From assembly GCA_009602725.1 (NCBI GenBank), contig WELB01000062.1, forward strand, positions 30,767 to 94,766: a DNA stretch of 64,000 bases, in the 5' to 3' direction. The notes below the pieces were generated by a model that made no database searches, was not told the DNA's origin, and saw nothing but the letters and a program-made list of their open reading frames with translations. The DNA is from Spirogloea muscicola. Lineage: Eukaryota; Streptophyta; Zygnematophyceae; Spirogloeales; Spirogloeaceae. Made by a program: the position numbers and the translations under genes. Of the stretch, positions 1 to 9,269 are shown one piece after another (position 1 is the stretch's first letter; each line of letters opens with the position of its first letter).

Positions 1-1525
1 CCTGCGGGTCGCCGCGCTGTTCGGCGGCGGCAACAAGGGCGGCGACTCCGAGGAGCAGAAGAAGGTGCGCCGTGCCCGCCGGCGCCGGCGCCGCCTCGGC
101 GGGCGGGCGCGCTGGCATCCGTGCCGGTCTCACCGCCGCCAGCTCCGCCGTGGCTCGCGCGCAGGGCATGTTCGGGAACATGCAGGGCCTGTTTGAGACG
201 GTCAAGAAGGCGCAGCAGGTCGTGCAGGTGGAGGCCGTGCGCGTCCAGAAGGAGCTTGCTGCGTAAACGCCACGCGCCTTCTGCTCTGCAGCTCACCGCT
301 GCTGCGGGCCATCGTTGCTGGTCCGCTCCGTGATGCATGCCTCCCTTGGTCACACGTGACTGTGCGGCCCCGCGGCCGGGGTGTGGTTGGTCGTGCAGGA
401 CGGAGTTTGACGGCTACTGTGAAGGCGAGCTCGTGAAGGTGAGCTTTCGGCTCAGCTCGTCAGGCCACTTCTTTGAACTGCCACGGAGTGCAGCATGCTC
501 CTTGACCACGTCGCCTGTCATCCATACGGCTGTTGTCCACTGGCTACCCGGCTGGCTCCCTGCATACCGATCTAACCTGCAATTCATCTTACATGCTGGA
601 GTTGATGGAGGTTGCTCGCTTATCTGCTGGACCTTGCTTCCGTAGCAACCCAGCAACCCAGCCCTTCCTCCCGTCTTCCCTTCCTCCACCTCCCTGCCCA
701 CTTTCCCTTTTACCTCTCGGCAGGTGACTTTGACCGGCAATCAGGAGCCTGTTCGTGCTGAGATCACGGAAGCTGCGCTGGAGACTGGGGCAGAGGTACG
801 CTCTCCTCCTTTGCAATCATGGGCACGAGACAGCGCTGCTCTGCAAGTTGCGCCGAGGCTTTATCAATTGCAAAGCTTGAGCACCCTACCACTGAATTGC
901 TCTCAGCCTACTCCACAGGATCTGCTGGCAGGCCAGCTCCGGCCCTGCTGCAAAATCCATACCTTTAGAGAACAGCCCTATGCTCTTTGTCACATAACAA
1001 TTTTCTTTTAGCCTTTGCCAGCCCTTATGACGAGCAGCGCACATGTTCCTACAAATGCTACTGGCAGTGCTGGTGATCACCAGACACCGCTTCAAAATGT
1101 GCAGAAATTGTCTGAGCTAGTGACTGAGGCCTACAAGGATGCACACCTCAAGAGCGTGACGGTATGAGCATGCATGGGCATCGTCCACTATTGCCGCTGA
1201 TAATATTTTGGATAGGCTTCAAACTCTCATCCCTCCTGATTACATTATTAGTATATAAATGTTGTCCTTTGAGAGTTGCCTTCAGTCGCTTTGTAGTCAG
1301 GCATGCATCGTTGTTCCACCTTTAGAAATGCATGACACTTCAAGACACTGTCTCTCCCCAAGATGTGCCACCGAGTAACCAGCATGCTGCCTCTTATTGT
1401 TGCTAGCTCAATGTATAAGTTGGTGCCTTGAAAATGGTGAGCTATTCGTGCAGGCTATGAAAGAAAGGATGAAGGAACTTGCTTCGAGTTTAGGAATGCC
1501 ACCGGGACTTGCTGGCGGAGTTTAG
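1..1525 (+). CDS. YbaB/EbfC-family DNA-binding protein, probably plastid nucleoid (5' partial)
   Basis: Small dimeric nucleoid-associated protein family; the plant and algal members act in plastids. Six exons can be read with GT-AG junctions and consistent phases: <1-64, 165-262, 399-438, 724-795, 1105-1161 and 1454-1525 (TAG stop). The exons encode in order GMFGNMQGLFETVKKAQQ, the helical N-terminal part; FDGYCEGELVKVTLTGNQ, the beta-sheet core; EITEAALETGAE; KLSELVTEAYKDAHLKS; and AMKERMKELASSLGMPPGL, the conserved C-terminal helix and tail. Exon 1 (FGGGNKGGDSEEQKK) is probably the end of a transit peptide or linker, and the start codon lies outside the window. No broken exon is seen. The retroelement block begins about 370 bp downstream. 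Plastid location is inferred from the family and the N-terminal extension, not shown here. Confidence 0.85.
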
Positions 1526-1868
1526 CTACACCTCAAACCCCAAGTTTTGACGATTCCTTTGCAAGTACATTAGATACTTGCCCTCAGATTCTTTTGTACG
1601 CAATGGCTAAGCTACTCTCATGCGATGCCTACAGCGTCGCTTAGCCAATCGTGTGGCCATTTTGGGCTGGAGGACACTGCTACTCAAAGATGAAGATTGT
1701 TGGGATCTACCAGTGGTACTTGTAGATCTTCTATGCTTGTGTTTGAAACTGTCTGCAGCAGGCACAATGCAAGTGTTGTGACAGATGACCGCTGATTGGT
1801 ACTGCTGTTCTACCACCTTTAGGTGGTAGAACCTGGGCACTATGGTCAATGTCGTGAAAGCCAGATAT

Positions 1869-1873
1869 TGTAA
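1869..1873 (+). terminator. TGTAA poly(A) motif after the YbaB gene
   Basis: TGTAA is the usual poly(A) signal of chlorophyte algae. It lies about 345 bp after the TAG stop of the YbaB gene and just before the first transposon sequence at about 1893, so the 3'UTR would end at the edge of the repeat block. Confidence 0.45.
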
Positions 1874-1892
1874 TTGATTATTTTCCACAAGG

Positions 1893-2045
1893 CCGCGCTT
1901 TGGGTGCTGATGCGTGCTGCCGACGTGCTGCCATCAAGGCCCCTTCGTTGGGGCGACTCTTTTCCAAATTCAAGTTACTCCGACTTTCAGTTGCTGGCTA
2001 GGGGTTATTGGGCTCTTATTTTATGTCGCTACTTGCTCAGCTGTT
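1893..2045 (+). mobile_element. 3' end fragment of an RLE-type LINE (family 2)
   Basis: A short piece reads SYSDFQLLARGYW near its end. This matches the C-terminal signature SDLHLLTRGY that closes every RLE-type LINE protein in this window (for example 46472-46895 and 31668-31712). The copy is 5' truncated to the last 40 or so codons, and the signature is followed by TGG where other copies stop. It abuts the 3' flank of the YbaB gene on the left and a gypsy element on the right. Confidence 0.5.
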
Positions 2046-3750
2046 AATTTGAGCACCTTTTGGCCAATTGGACCTCCTTGCCAATGAACCTGGGATTACG
2101 TTTGCCTACTAGCATCATCCACAGACCTTTCGAATTACAGAGGATCTGCAGTGGACAAAGTAGAACGAGCGCAAGAAGTAGCTCAAAGATAGTGTCAATG
2201 GTATATGAAAACCCCATGTCATAGATGCCAGCCTGCCGGTGAAACAAGATACTCGGTGAAGCCATTGAGACGGGGCTGCAACAGTATATAGCAACGAATG
2301 TGCAGGGGCAAGATCGTCGTCCGAGGGTGCCCGGATATATAAGCCCGGGTCGCCAGTCGGCATACCTCCCATGGTGGTCCATGAAAACCGTAAAGTTAAC
2401 ACCCTCGAGAAAGTATCGCCACAAATGTGGGGCTTGCACGACAGCAAGGAGCTCTTGCTCCCCCATAGTGTAATTAAGCTCCGCGTGACGAATCAGTCGA
2501 CTTTCAAATGCTACGGGGTGACCCTCCTGCAAGAATACGGCACCAATGCCGATCAAAGAGGCTTCACATACTTCAAATGGCACGCCTTCTCGAGGCAAGG
2601 CCAACACGGGTGGATTCACCAGGACCCGTTTTATATCCTCGAATGGCCTCTGGCATTCGGACGTCCACACCCAGCTGTTGTCGTTACGGGTGAGCTTCGC
2701 AAGAGGGAATGCCATACTTCCGTATCCTTGTAGGAAGTTGTGGACGTAATTTGCGATACCAAGAAGGAATGCAACTATGGCACATCCGTGGCACTGGCCT
2801 GTCGTATACTCTGCAGTCTTTTGGGAGTATCGCCTACCCCGTCTTTGCCCACGACATGCCTTAAGTATGTCATCTCGGGCTACATGACTACGCATTTGAA
2901 TATCTTGGCATACAATTGACTAGCACGCAGTAATTGCAGCACTTGCCGCAGGTTTCGTGCGTGATCCTCAGGCGTTTTACTGAACACCTGTATGTCATCC
3001 AGATAGACCAGCACAGTCATACAGTACGGGGACGAAGACTGTCGTCATCACAACCTGAAATGTGGCAGGTGCATTGATTAGACGAAAGCTGAGCACCTTA
3101 GACTGGAAGTGACCGAGCGGCGTACGAGAACGCCGACTTGATAATGTCCTCAGGTGTGATACGAATTTGATGGTATCCGGTTTGCAGATAAAGAGAGCTG
3201 ACGTCGTTGGCTCCCGCGCGACGATCGAATAGGTCGTGAATTCGAGGCAAAGGGTACCGGTTCTTGACAGTGAGCTTGTTCAAGGCTCGATAATCGATGC
3301 ACATTCAAAGTCCACCATCTTTTTCTTAACGAAGAGGGTTGGAAGAGGGTTCGTGCACCATATGCCGATTGGGAGGGCTCAATGTGCCCTTTCCGTAGCA
3401 GTTCCTCCGCTCGGGATTGCATCTCTAGAAATTAGAGAGGACTCAGCTGAGACATCGTATGGTATGGTGGCGAAGCGCCGGGCTCCACTGGAATTGTATG
3501 AGCTACGCCTTGGTCAGGAGGCAAACCGTCTGGACGAGCAGCGGGGGACACACCCGAAAATCCGTCAACAAACTGTCAAGAGCCGCACCATGCGAGGCCA
3601 CGTTACTCACCACTACTGAGTAAGGGGGGAACTCATCTTTCATCACCATTAGTAGATACACAGCCGAGGTGGGTTCTGCGTGCAGGACCCTCTTAAGTGC
3701 ACAGCCGACAGCTGAATACAGGAGTATGTAACAGGCAATGATACAAGGAG

Positions 3751-4521
3751 CGTAACGTTCCCACTTGCTAACGGTGCTGGTAACTTTACATGGTCGTATC
3801 GTTTCTGCCGTTTGGAAGTCCCAAACGGTACGAGTAGCTTTGCTCCACCCTATGAGCAGCTAAGTACGGTCCGAGGCCCCGGCTTCGTATCGCACGTGCA
3901 CCCACGTGCACCGCCGGGAGGCGGCGCTTCGCGTCCCCTTTGTGCCGCCCAAGGTTCCGCTTCGCGTCTCCCTTGTGCCGCTCTAGGTGCCGCTTCACGT
4001 CTCCTTTGTACCGCCCAGGGCGCTCCTTCGCGTCGCCCTTGTGCCGCCCAATGGGCGTCGATTCGTGTCCCCCGTTGTCCGGCTCGCCCCTCCTTGGGAG
4101 GGCCCTAGGGGCAATCCTCGTCACACCCTCAGGGGAGGGGTGGCAGGAGGAACGCTATGAGTAGTGGGCCTCTGCCGGACACCTCAGTCCGACCAACGCG
4201 AGAGATAGACACAACCCTGCTGCTGCCTAGCCAGCCCCGCTGCTGCCTGCTGCTGCCACCGCCGCCACAGCTCTGCTGCTGCCGCCTGCTGCCAGCCTGT
4301 CGCCGCAGCTCATCGCTTCGGGCCCCGCCGGCTCTCCGTAAGTCAATTGGTAGGGTAACCGCCCTAGGGCGGTGACTCACAGTAAGACTTTCCGCTGTGC
4401 TTTGTGTGAGTATGTGTGTTGGCGTTCTCCTGTATGAGGGTTGTCTCCAAAACACCCTATGCTGGGATTCAAACCAGGACACTCTGACTCTAACTGTGTG
4501 ATTAGATGCAGAGATGCCACA
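3751..4521 (+). repeat. Solo LTR, family A
   Basis: About 770 bp with degenerate TGTAACG...TTACA-type ends, lying within the pol region of gypsy element 1. The flanks AGGAG and AGGGG look like a slightly decayed 5-bp target duplication. The interior matches the other family A copies (9821-10566, 22427-23173, 47346-48072): an AAACGG inverted pair near the start, GC-rich tandem units, a TATA-like stretch, a GCTGCTGCC-rich tract and a CTGTGTGATTAG motif near the end. No internal region remains. Confidence 0.75.
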
Positions 4522-5470
4522 AGGGGGACGTCTCTGTACGGTACAAAAAGACGAGAAACCCCATCGACCCGAGCAAGTCCGCGTGTCAAAATCGAGAAGG
4601 GCCGCGGTAGCACACAACCAATCATCGCCCAATATCACATAAGAGCCCAGTGCCAACTCAATGACATGACACAGCCGTCTTATAAGGTTGAGCGCGTAGA
4701 GGAATTTGACACAGGCCCATGGTTTTGGCACTTTATTTATTTGCCAATGTAGCTTGCGAAATATCAGTCGGTTTTACAATGAAACCATTGTCACTCACAG
4801 TATTTTTACTGACACAGGAGACTGTAGCTCCCGTATCTGTAAGCATTTGGGCTGGCCGATTAGCTACCAGTCCTGAGAACAATATAGTTGGCACGTCAGC
4901 GCTGAGTGCTGAAGCACTTACTACCGTAAGAATACAACTACGAGCTACAAATACGAGCAGTTTAGGAGGTATTGGAGAAACCTCCTCCCCTTTGTACTTC
5001 ACGTGGATGTGGCCCGCCTTCCGGCGACACAACAAAGCCAGCCCCTCTGGAGGTAGCGGTTTTTCTCCGCGACTGCCCGGCACAATAAAAGAAGACCGAT
5101 TTTGTATTTTCGAACTGTTTAAACTCATCCAGCTCAGGTACATGCTCACCGCTTCCTGCAACTGATTAAAAGGAACCCATACAACAAGGGGGCCTTCGTC
5201 CACCAGCGCTTGCATAAGCACATGCACAAAGCGTACGCTGGCACAACAAACTTTGGACATAGTCGTCCTACAAAACTTAACAGCATTTCCACTCCATGCC
5301 GCTGAATAACCCGTAAGGGAGATGAGGAAGGCCACACAATTCGCCCTTTACCGTTATACTGGCCCTTCCGACAGTGGAGGATGGCGTAGACGACGTCGGA
5401 GGCTTTGGCGACTGTGGGCAGTCCCGTATGCGATGCCCCTTGGTGCCGTACCGGTAGCATGCTCGATCTT

Positions 5471-6131
5471 TGTAACGAATTTACATGGCTGGAATGTCAA
5501 TGCAGCTGTAATGTATTGACAGATGCCTGGAGATTAGATACCTCATCCGGCTGATGAATAAATTGACTGTCAGTGCCGCAGGAAAGGCTTGACAGATGCC
5601 TGGAGACGGACAATTTCACCAGGCTGGGCAGGCGTGGCTTTGATATAGAGCTGAGAGCGGCGCAACCCGGAGTCGTGATACGCGAGACAGCATGGTGCTG
5701 GCGCTGGAACGGCGACGGGAGGTGGCAGCGCTGTAGACTGCCTTGACGGCATTGTTAGCCGTTAGTATTGACGGGGATGATAGACGGCTGACGATAGCCT
5801 GGGGGTAGTGACCGTCAGCTGCGAGTGACGGGTAGATTGTCGGTGGTAGCCGTTGTTAGCCGTCGACAGGTCGTGGACGGGTCATCAACGAGAGACTGGG
5901 TGCCGAATATCCCACCCGGGCCCGTATGGCCGGGCTCGCAGTCCGTCGGGCTATAAAGGGGGCACCCGAGATGGGAGAGGGGGTGAGTTCTTCACCCAAC
6001 CTCGGACCCCTGGACCCTTGCCCCTGCAGTAACCGTTGCTCAGTTTTACCGTTGCGGCCCCATCCCAATGCCTCCCGCTTCTCCTTGCGCCGCCGGCAGC
6101 CCGGGCTTGGCGATCTACAGCATTCGTTACA
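5471..6131 (+). repeat. 5' LTR of the non-autonomous element (family H)
   Basis: 661 bp with perfect short inverted ends TGTAACGAAT/ATTCGTTACA. A TATA-like CTATAAAGGGGG at about 5950 is a likely promoter position. Its partner is 7618-8280, and a much older relative lies at about 26840-27230. Confidence 0.88.
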
Positions 6132-6148
6132 ATGGTATCAGAGGAGAC
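6132..6148 (+). promoter_or_regulatory. Primer-binding site, initiator Met tRNA type
   Basis: ATGGTATCAGAGG directly follows the 5' LTR. TGGTATCAGAG is the classical plant-type sequence complementary to the 3' end of initiator Met tRNA. The same motif follows the LTR of the gypsy element at 37313. Confidence 0.8.
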
Positions 6149-7115
6149 AAGCCCTCGCCAGCGCTCACACGGTGTGTGCGCCATGGCGGGCAAGGAGGCG
6201 CTGCGGAAGCGGGATGTGTGGCGCGTGTGCAACAACTCCTGCACGCGAGCGGCCGGGTACACCACTCGCGACGATGCCTGGTGGACGAGCTTCTCTGCCT
6301 GCATCGTGGGTGAGTCCGCGGACCTAGCGGCTAGCAACCGCTGGTGTCCACAGGGGTCCGGAGGGACCGTTGCCGCCAGCAGTGGCGACAACAGGGGGTC
6401 GGCAGAGGTCCGGAAGGGCCACAACTGTCAACCATGGCGTCGAGGTGAAGTCGGTCGTGCCGTCGTCGCCACTGGCACCCCAACGGCAGCTGTCGCCGGG
6501 TCAACCCTTCACGCGCACATCCCCTGCTATTGGTAGGACTGGCTGCTTGTCAGCATGTCCAATTCAGCGGCGGTTGGGAGGTGAAGGTTGACTATGTGCT
6601 CAAGGCCGAGTTTGTGTTTCTTGTCCTTGATGCTCTGAATGGTGATTCCTGCCATGGCAAAACAACAGCCTGTGCAAGACTGTGTGTCGCTTGCATGCAT
6701 ATGTGACTTAGCCGTTTTGAGGCCGAGAGTCTTCATGCTGTTGAGATTGCCATAGGAGCTTTGGCTCCAATGCTGGACTGTGCAAGAGTGGCACCAGTGC
6801 CAGAGTAGCCTCTGTATTGGGCTAGGGGAAAGTGCAGGACTGGCTCAGCTCAATTTGGGGGAGCCAACTGCTTTATACCACACGAGATGAGGGTCATTTC
6901 CATGGAGCCCTGTGGTGCCGACCGCGCCACCAACTCGACGTTTGGCACGCGTCGGCGAGCATGGCAACGGATGGCATAAGGGAGCTCCTCGACATGGGAA
7001 CGATCCTGAAGAGTCAGAGGATGACGGTGATGCTATCTCGCCTGGCTGTATTCCTGCTGTTGCTGGTCCTGGTGCTCATGCTGCTGCTGCTATAGTAGCC
7101 GATACTGCCATTTTG

Positions 7116-7141
7116 GCTGCTGCTGCTGCTGCTGCTGCTGC
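7116..7141 (+). repeat. GCT trinucleotide repeat
   Basis: About eight and a half tandem GCT units inside the non-autonomous LTR element, with shorter GCT runs on either side (7078-7090, 7150-7162). Confidence 0.9.
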
Positions 7142-7617
7142 ACTATGGCTGCTGCTGCTGCTGGAATCCGACCTCCCTTGATGTTTGTGTTGAAGGATCA
7201 GGTCCACCTTTGACAAACTGCCGGGGTTAGAAGCCCATGTGGCTGGCCCAAGAAGCGACGTGCCCACTGGCGACAACCAGTGGACGGCTTTCCGTGTGGA
7301 CTGGAGCTTCTGGTGAAGAAGGGAGTACCACCCCAGAAACGAAGAACTGAGTCTTCAATGGGGAAGCCATGATGGCATTGGTGTGTGGAGGATGTTGAGC
7401 AACTTCGCGGTGCAAGGGCCCTTGGACAAGGCACTGTGCACGACGCCAAGATAAGGGCTACAGGGTGGCTCTTGACTCTCATCCCCACACCAATCTTTCT
7501 TGTACTCGCCAATGCATCCGGTTCCATGACGAGACAGGGCAGTGTACTGAGGTCTGGCCTAAGGAGGCCTAAGAAAATGTGGCGTGCGAGGACACTACGC
7601 CTCTAAGGGGGGTGCTG

Positions 7618-8280
7618 TGTAACGAATTTACATGGCTGGAATGTCAATGCAGCTGTAATGTATTGACAGATGCCTGGAGATTAGATACCTCATCCGGATA
7701 AATAAATTGACTGTCAGTGCCGCAGGAAAGGCTTGACAGATGCCTGGAGACGGACAATTTCACCAGGCTGGGCAGGCGTGGCTTTGATATAGAGCTGAGA
7801 GCGGCGCAACCCGGAGTCGTGACACGCGAGACAGCATGGTGCTGGCGCTGGAACGGCGACGGGAGGTGGCAGCGCTGTAGACTGCCTTGACGGCATTGTT
7901 AGCCGTTAGTATTGACGGGGATGATAGACGGCTGACGATAGCCTGGGGGTAGTGACCGTCAGCTGCGAGTGACGGGTACATTGTCGGTGGTAGCCGTTGA
8001 TAGCCGTCGACAGGTCGTGGACGGGTAGGGTCATCAACGAGAGACTGGGTGCCGAACATCCCACCCGGGCCCGTATGGCCGGGCTCGCAGTCCGTCGGGC
8101 TATAAAGGGGGCACCCGAGATGGGAGAGGGGGTGAGTTCTTCACCCAACCTCGGACCCCTGGACCCTTGCCCCTGCAGTAACCGTTTGTCAATTTTACCG
8201 TTGCGGCCCCATCCCAATGCCTCCCGCTTCTCCTTGCGCCGCCGGCAGCCCGGGCTTGGCGATCCACAGCATTCGTTACA
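7618..8280 (+). repeat. 3' LTR of the non-autonomous element (family H)
   Basis: 663 bp, about 98-99% identical to 5471-6131 by eye, followed by the target duplication ATCTT. Confidence 0.88.
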
Positions 8281-8608
8281 ATCTTCCTCGGGGACGAACT
8301 TTGATTTCCCCTTGGGTACTACCGCCGACCAAGGCAGCTGCCGAGGTCTACCACTGTAGCCACTCCAAGGCTTGAGACGCTTCAAAACAGAAGGTCCCGG
8401 CGCGTCACGGTTCTCACCGCGGAGCAGGCGCTTCTTCGTCGGGTACATCTGAATAGTCTGTCGTGCTTGCTCGATGAACTTGTGGAGGGACGTTACTGCT
8501 TTCTGCGTGAGCTTATCAAGCTGGGACAATACAGACAATTCGGAGAGGTTTTGCCCTCGACAGAGGGGAGAGGAGAGGGCACAACCAATATGCGTGCCCG
8601 ATAAAAGA

Positions 8609-8833
8609 CTAGAGTACGGATACAATCAAAAAAGCCATCAACAAAGCAAAAAGAGCAATTGCTTCAGTCGAAGCACGACCCAAAATCGCATATCCATATA
8701 ACTGTTTAGCCAATGATGGATTTCTTGCTACTGAATAAATAAGTGAATGAAAAAAGTTTCCTATACCAACAGCAGCTCCAGCTAAAGCGATAGTGGCAGC
8801 TCCAGCTCCTGTTAATTCTGTACTTTCTAACAT
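8609..8833 (-). pseudogene. atp9: Nuclear copy of mitochondrial atp9 (ATP synthase subunit c/9) inside a gypsy gag
   Basis: The minus strand encodes a full 74-residue subunit 9 from ATG (8833) to TAG (8609): [19 protein letters not shown], then [20 protein letters not shown], the polar loop ARNPSLAKQ, and [16 protein letters not shown] with the proton-carrying Glu kept. Residues before the Glu read GRAST where mitochondrial proteins have GFALT, and the end reads IVSVL rather than ILFVF, so it has begun to drift. The segment is AT-rich, unlike its surroundings, and AT-rich sequence continues to about 8885. It is flanked on both sides by gag sequence of gypsy element 1 (QRLKAGL to the right, FIEQARQT to the left), so it was inserted into gag. 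The reading frame happens to run on from the gag fragment upstream (9070-8834). No targeting peptide is seen, so it is best read as a NUMT and not a working gene. Confidence 0.88.
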
Positions 8834-9269
8834 AATAAATTTGGTTGTTTCTTGTTTGTTTCTAAACAATGACCATAGATAGAAGACATGATGCTGGAGG
8901 CCAGCTTTTAATCTTTGGACTTGGTCCATGGCGTTCACGTTGCCACGCTTCAGCAACAGTAGATGAGAACGACGCACATAATCCTCGAAATCGTCGTTGA
9001 CCATACGTATGGCGTCGAGCTGGTTACGAGCATTAAGCTCTGTATGTATTTTCCTATACAATCTGGTCAATTAGGGCGTAGAGAAGTCCCAAGCGTTGTA
9101 CTCTCTGGGTGTAGAGGACGACTTTGTACTTTCCCATTTGGCAGCTGGATCACCCGTGAGGTAAGTAGCGGCGATCCCCACACGGGATGTCACAGGCGCC
9201 TCGCACAGCAGATACCATGCGTTTGTTTCACGGATACCAGCAAGGCTCCCACCAGGCATGGTCGCCAGT

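Larger units (their letters stand above)
5471..8280 (+). mobile_element. Young non-autonomous LTR retrotransposon (looks structurally whole, no gag or pol seen)
   Basis: Two LTRs (5471-6131 and 7618-8280) start TGTAACGAAT and end ATTCGTTACA. By eye they differ at only about nine bases plus two small indels over 660 bp, so the insertion is recent. A perfect 5-bp target duplication, ATCTT, lies at 5466-5470 and 8281-8285. The left LTR is followed directly by a primer-binding site (TGGTATCAGAG, initiator Met tRNA) and the right one is preceded by a G-rich polypurine tract (AAGGGGGG, about 7605-7612). The 1.5-kb interior shows no gag, protease, RT or integrase motif and holds a GCT repeat. It resembles large non-autonomous LTR elements and would need enzymes from a relative. 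It lies inside the gag region of gypsy element 1. Confidence 0.88.
2046..9262 (-). mobile_element. Ty3/gypsy element 1, fossil, integrase to gag, with nested insertions
   Basis: Read on the minus strand from right to left, the parts are gag (about 9260-8290, with a QRLKAGL motif), a CCHC zinc knuckle (about 5460-5400), an aspartic protease (TDTGATVS, about 4850), reverse transcriptase ([20 protein letters not shown], about 3300), RNase H (about 2700-2370) and a short integrase remnant by about 2050. Domain order and motifs are those of Ty3/gypsy elements, and the other copies in the window carry a chromodomain. Both LTRs of this copy are missing. It is broken, with many breaks. Three younger insertions interrupt it: a solo LTR (3751-4521), a complete non-autonomous LTR element (5471-8280) and an atp9 segment (about 8600-8885). 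It therefore predates all of them. Confidence 0.8.

Noticed and set aside
4157-4375. Long open frames rich in Leu, Cys, Ser and Pro across the GCTGCTGCC tracts on both strands
   Set aside because: They recur in every LTR copy and follow the triplet-like repeat composition, not codon use. Same at 9978-10204, 22800-22997, 27505-27799, 37066-37282 and 47683-48019.
8609-8833. A functional nuclear-encoded atp9
   Set aside because: No targeting peptide, embedded in a dead gag, mitochondrial base composition, and substitutions in the conserved second helix.
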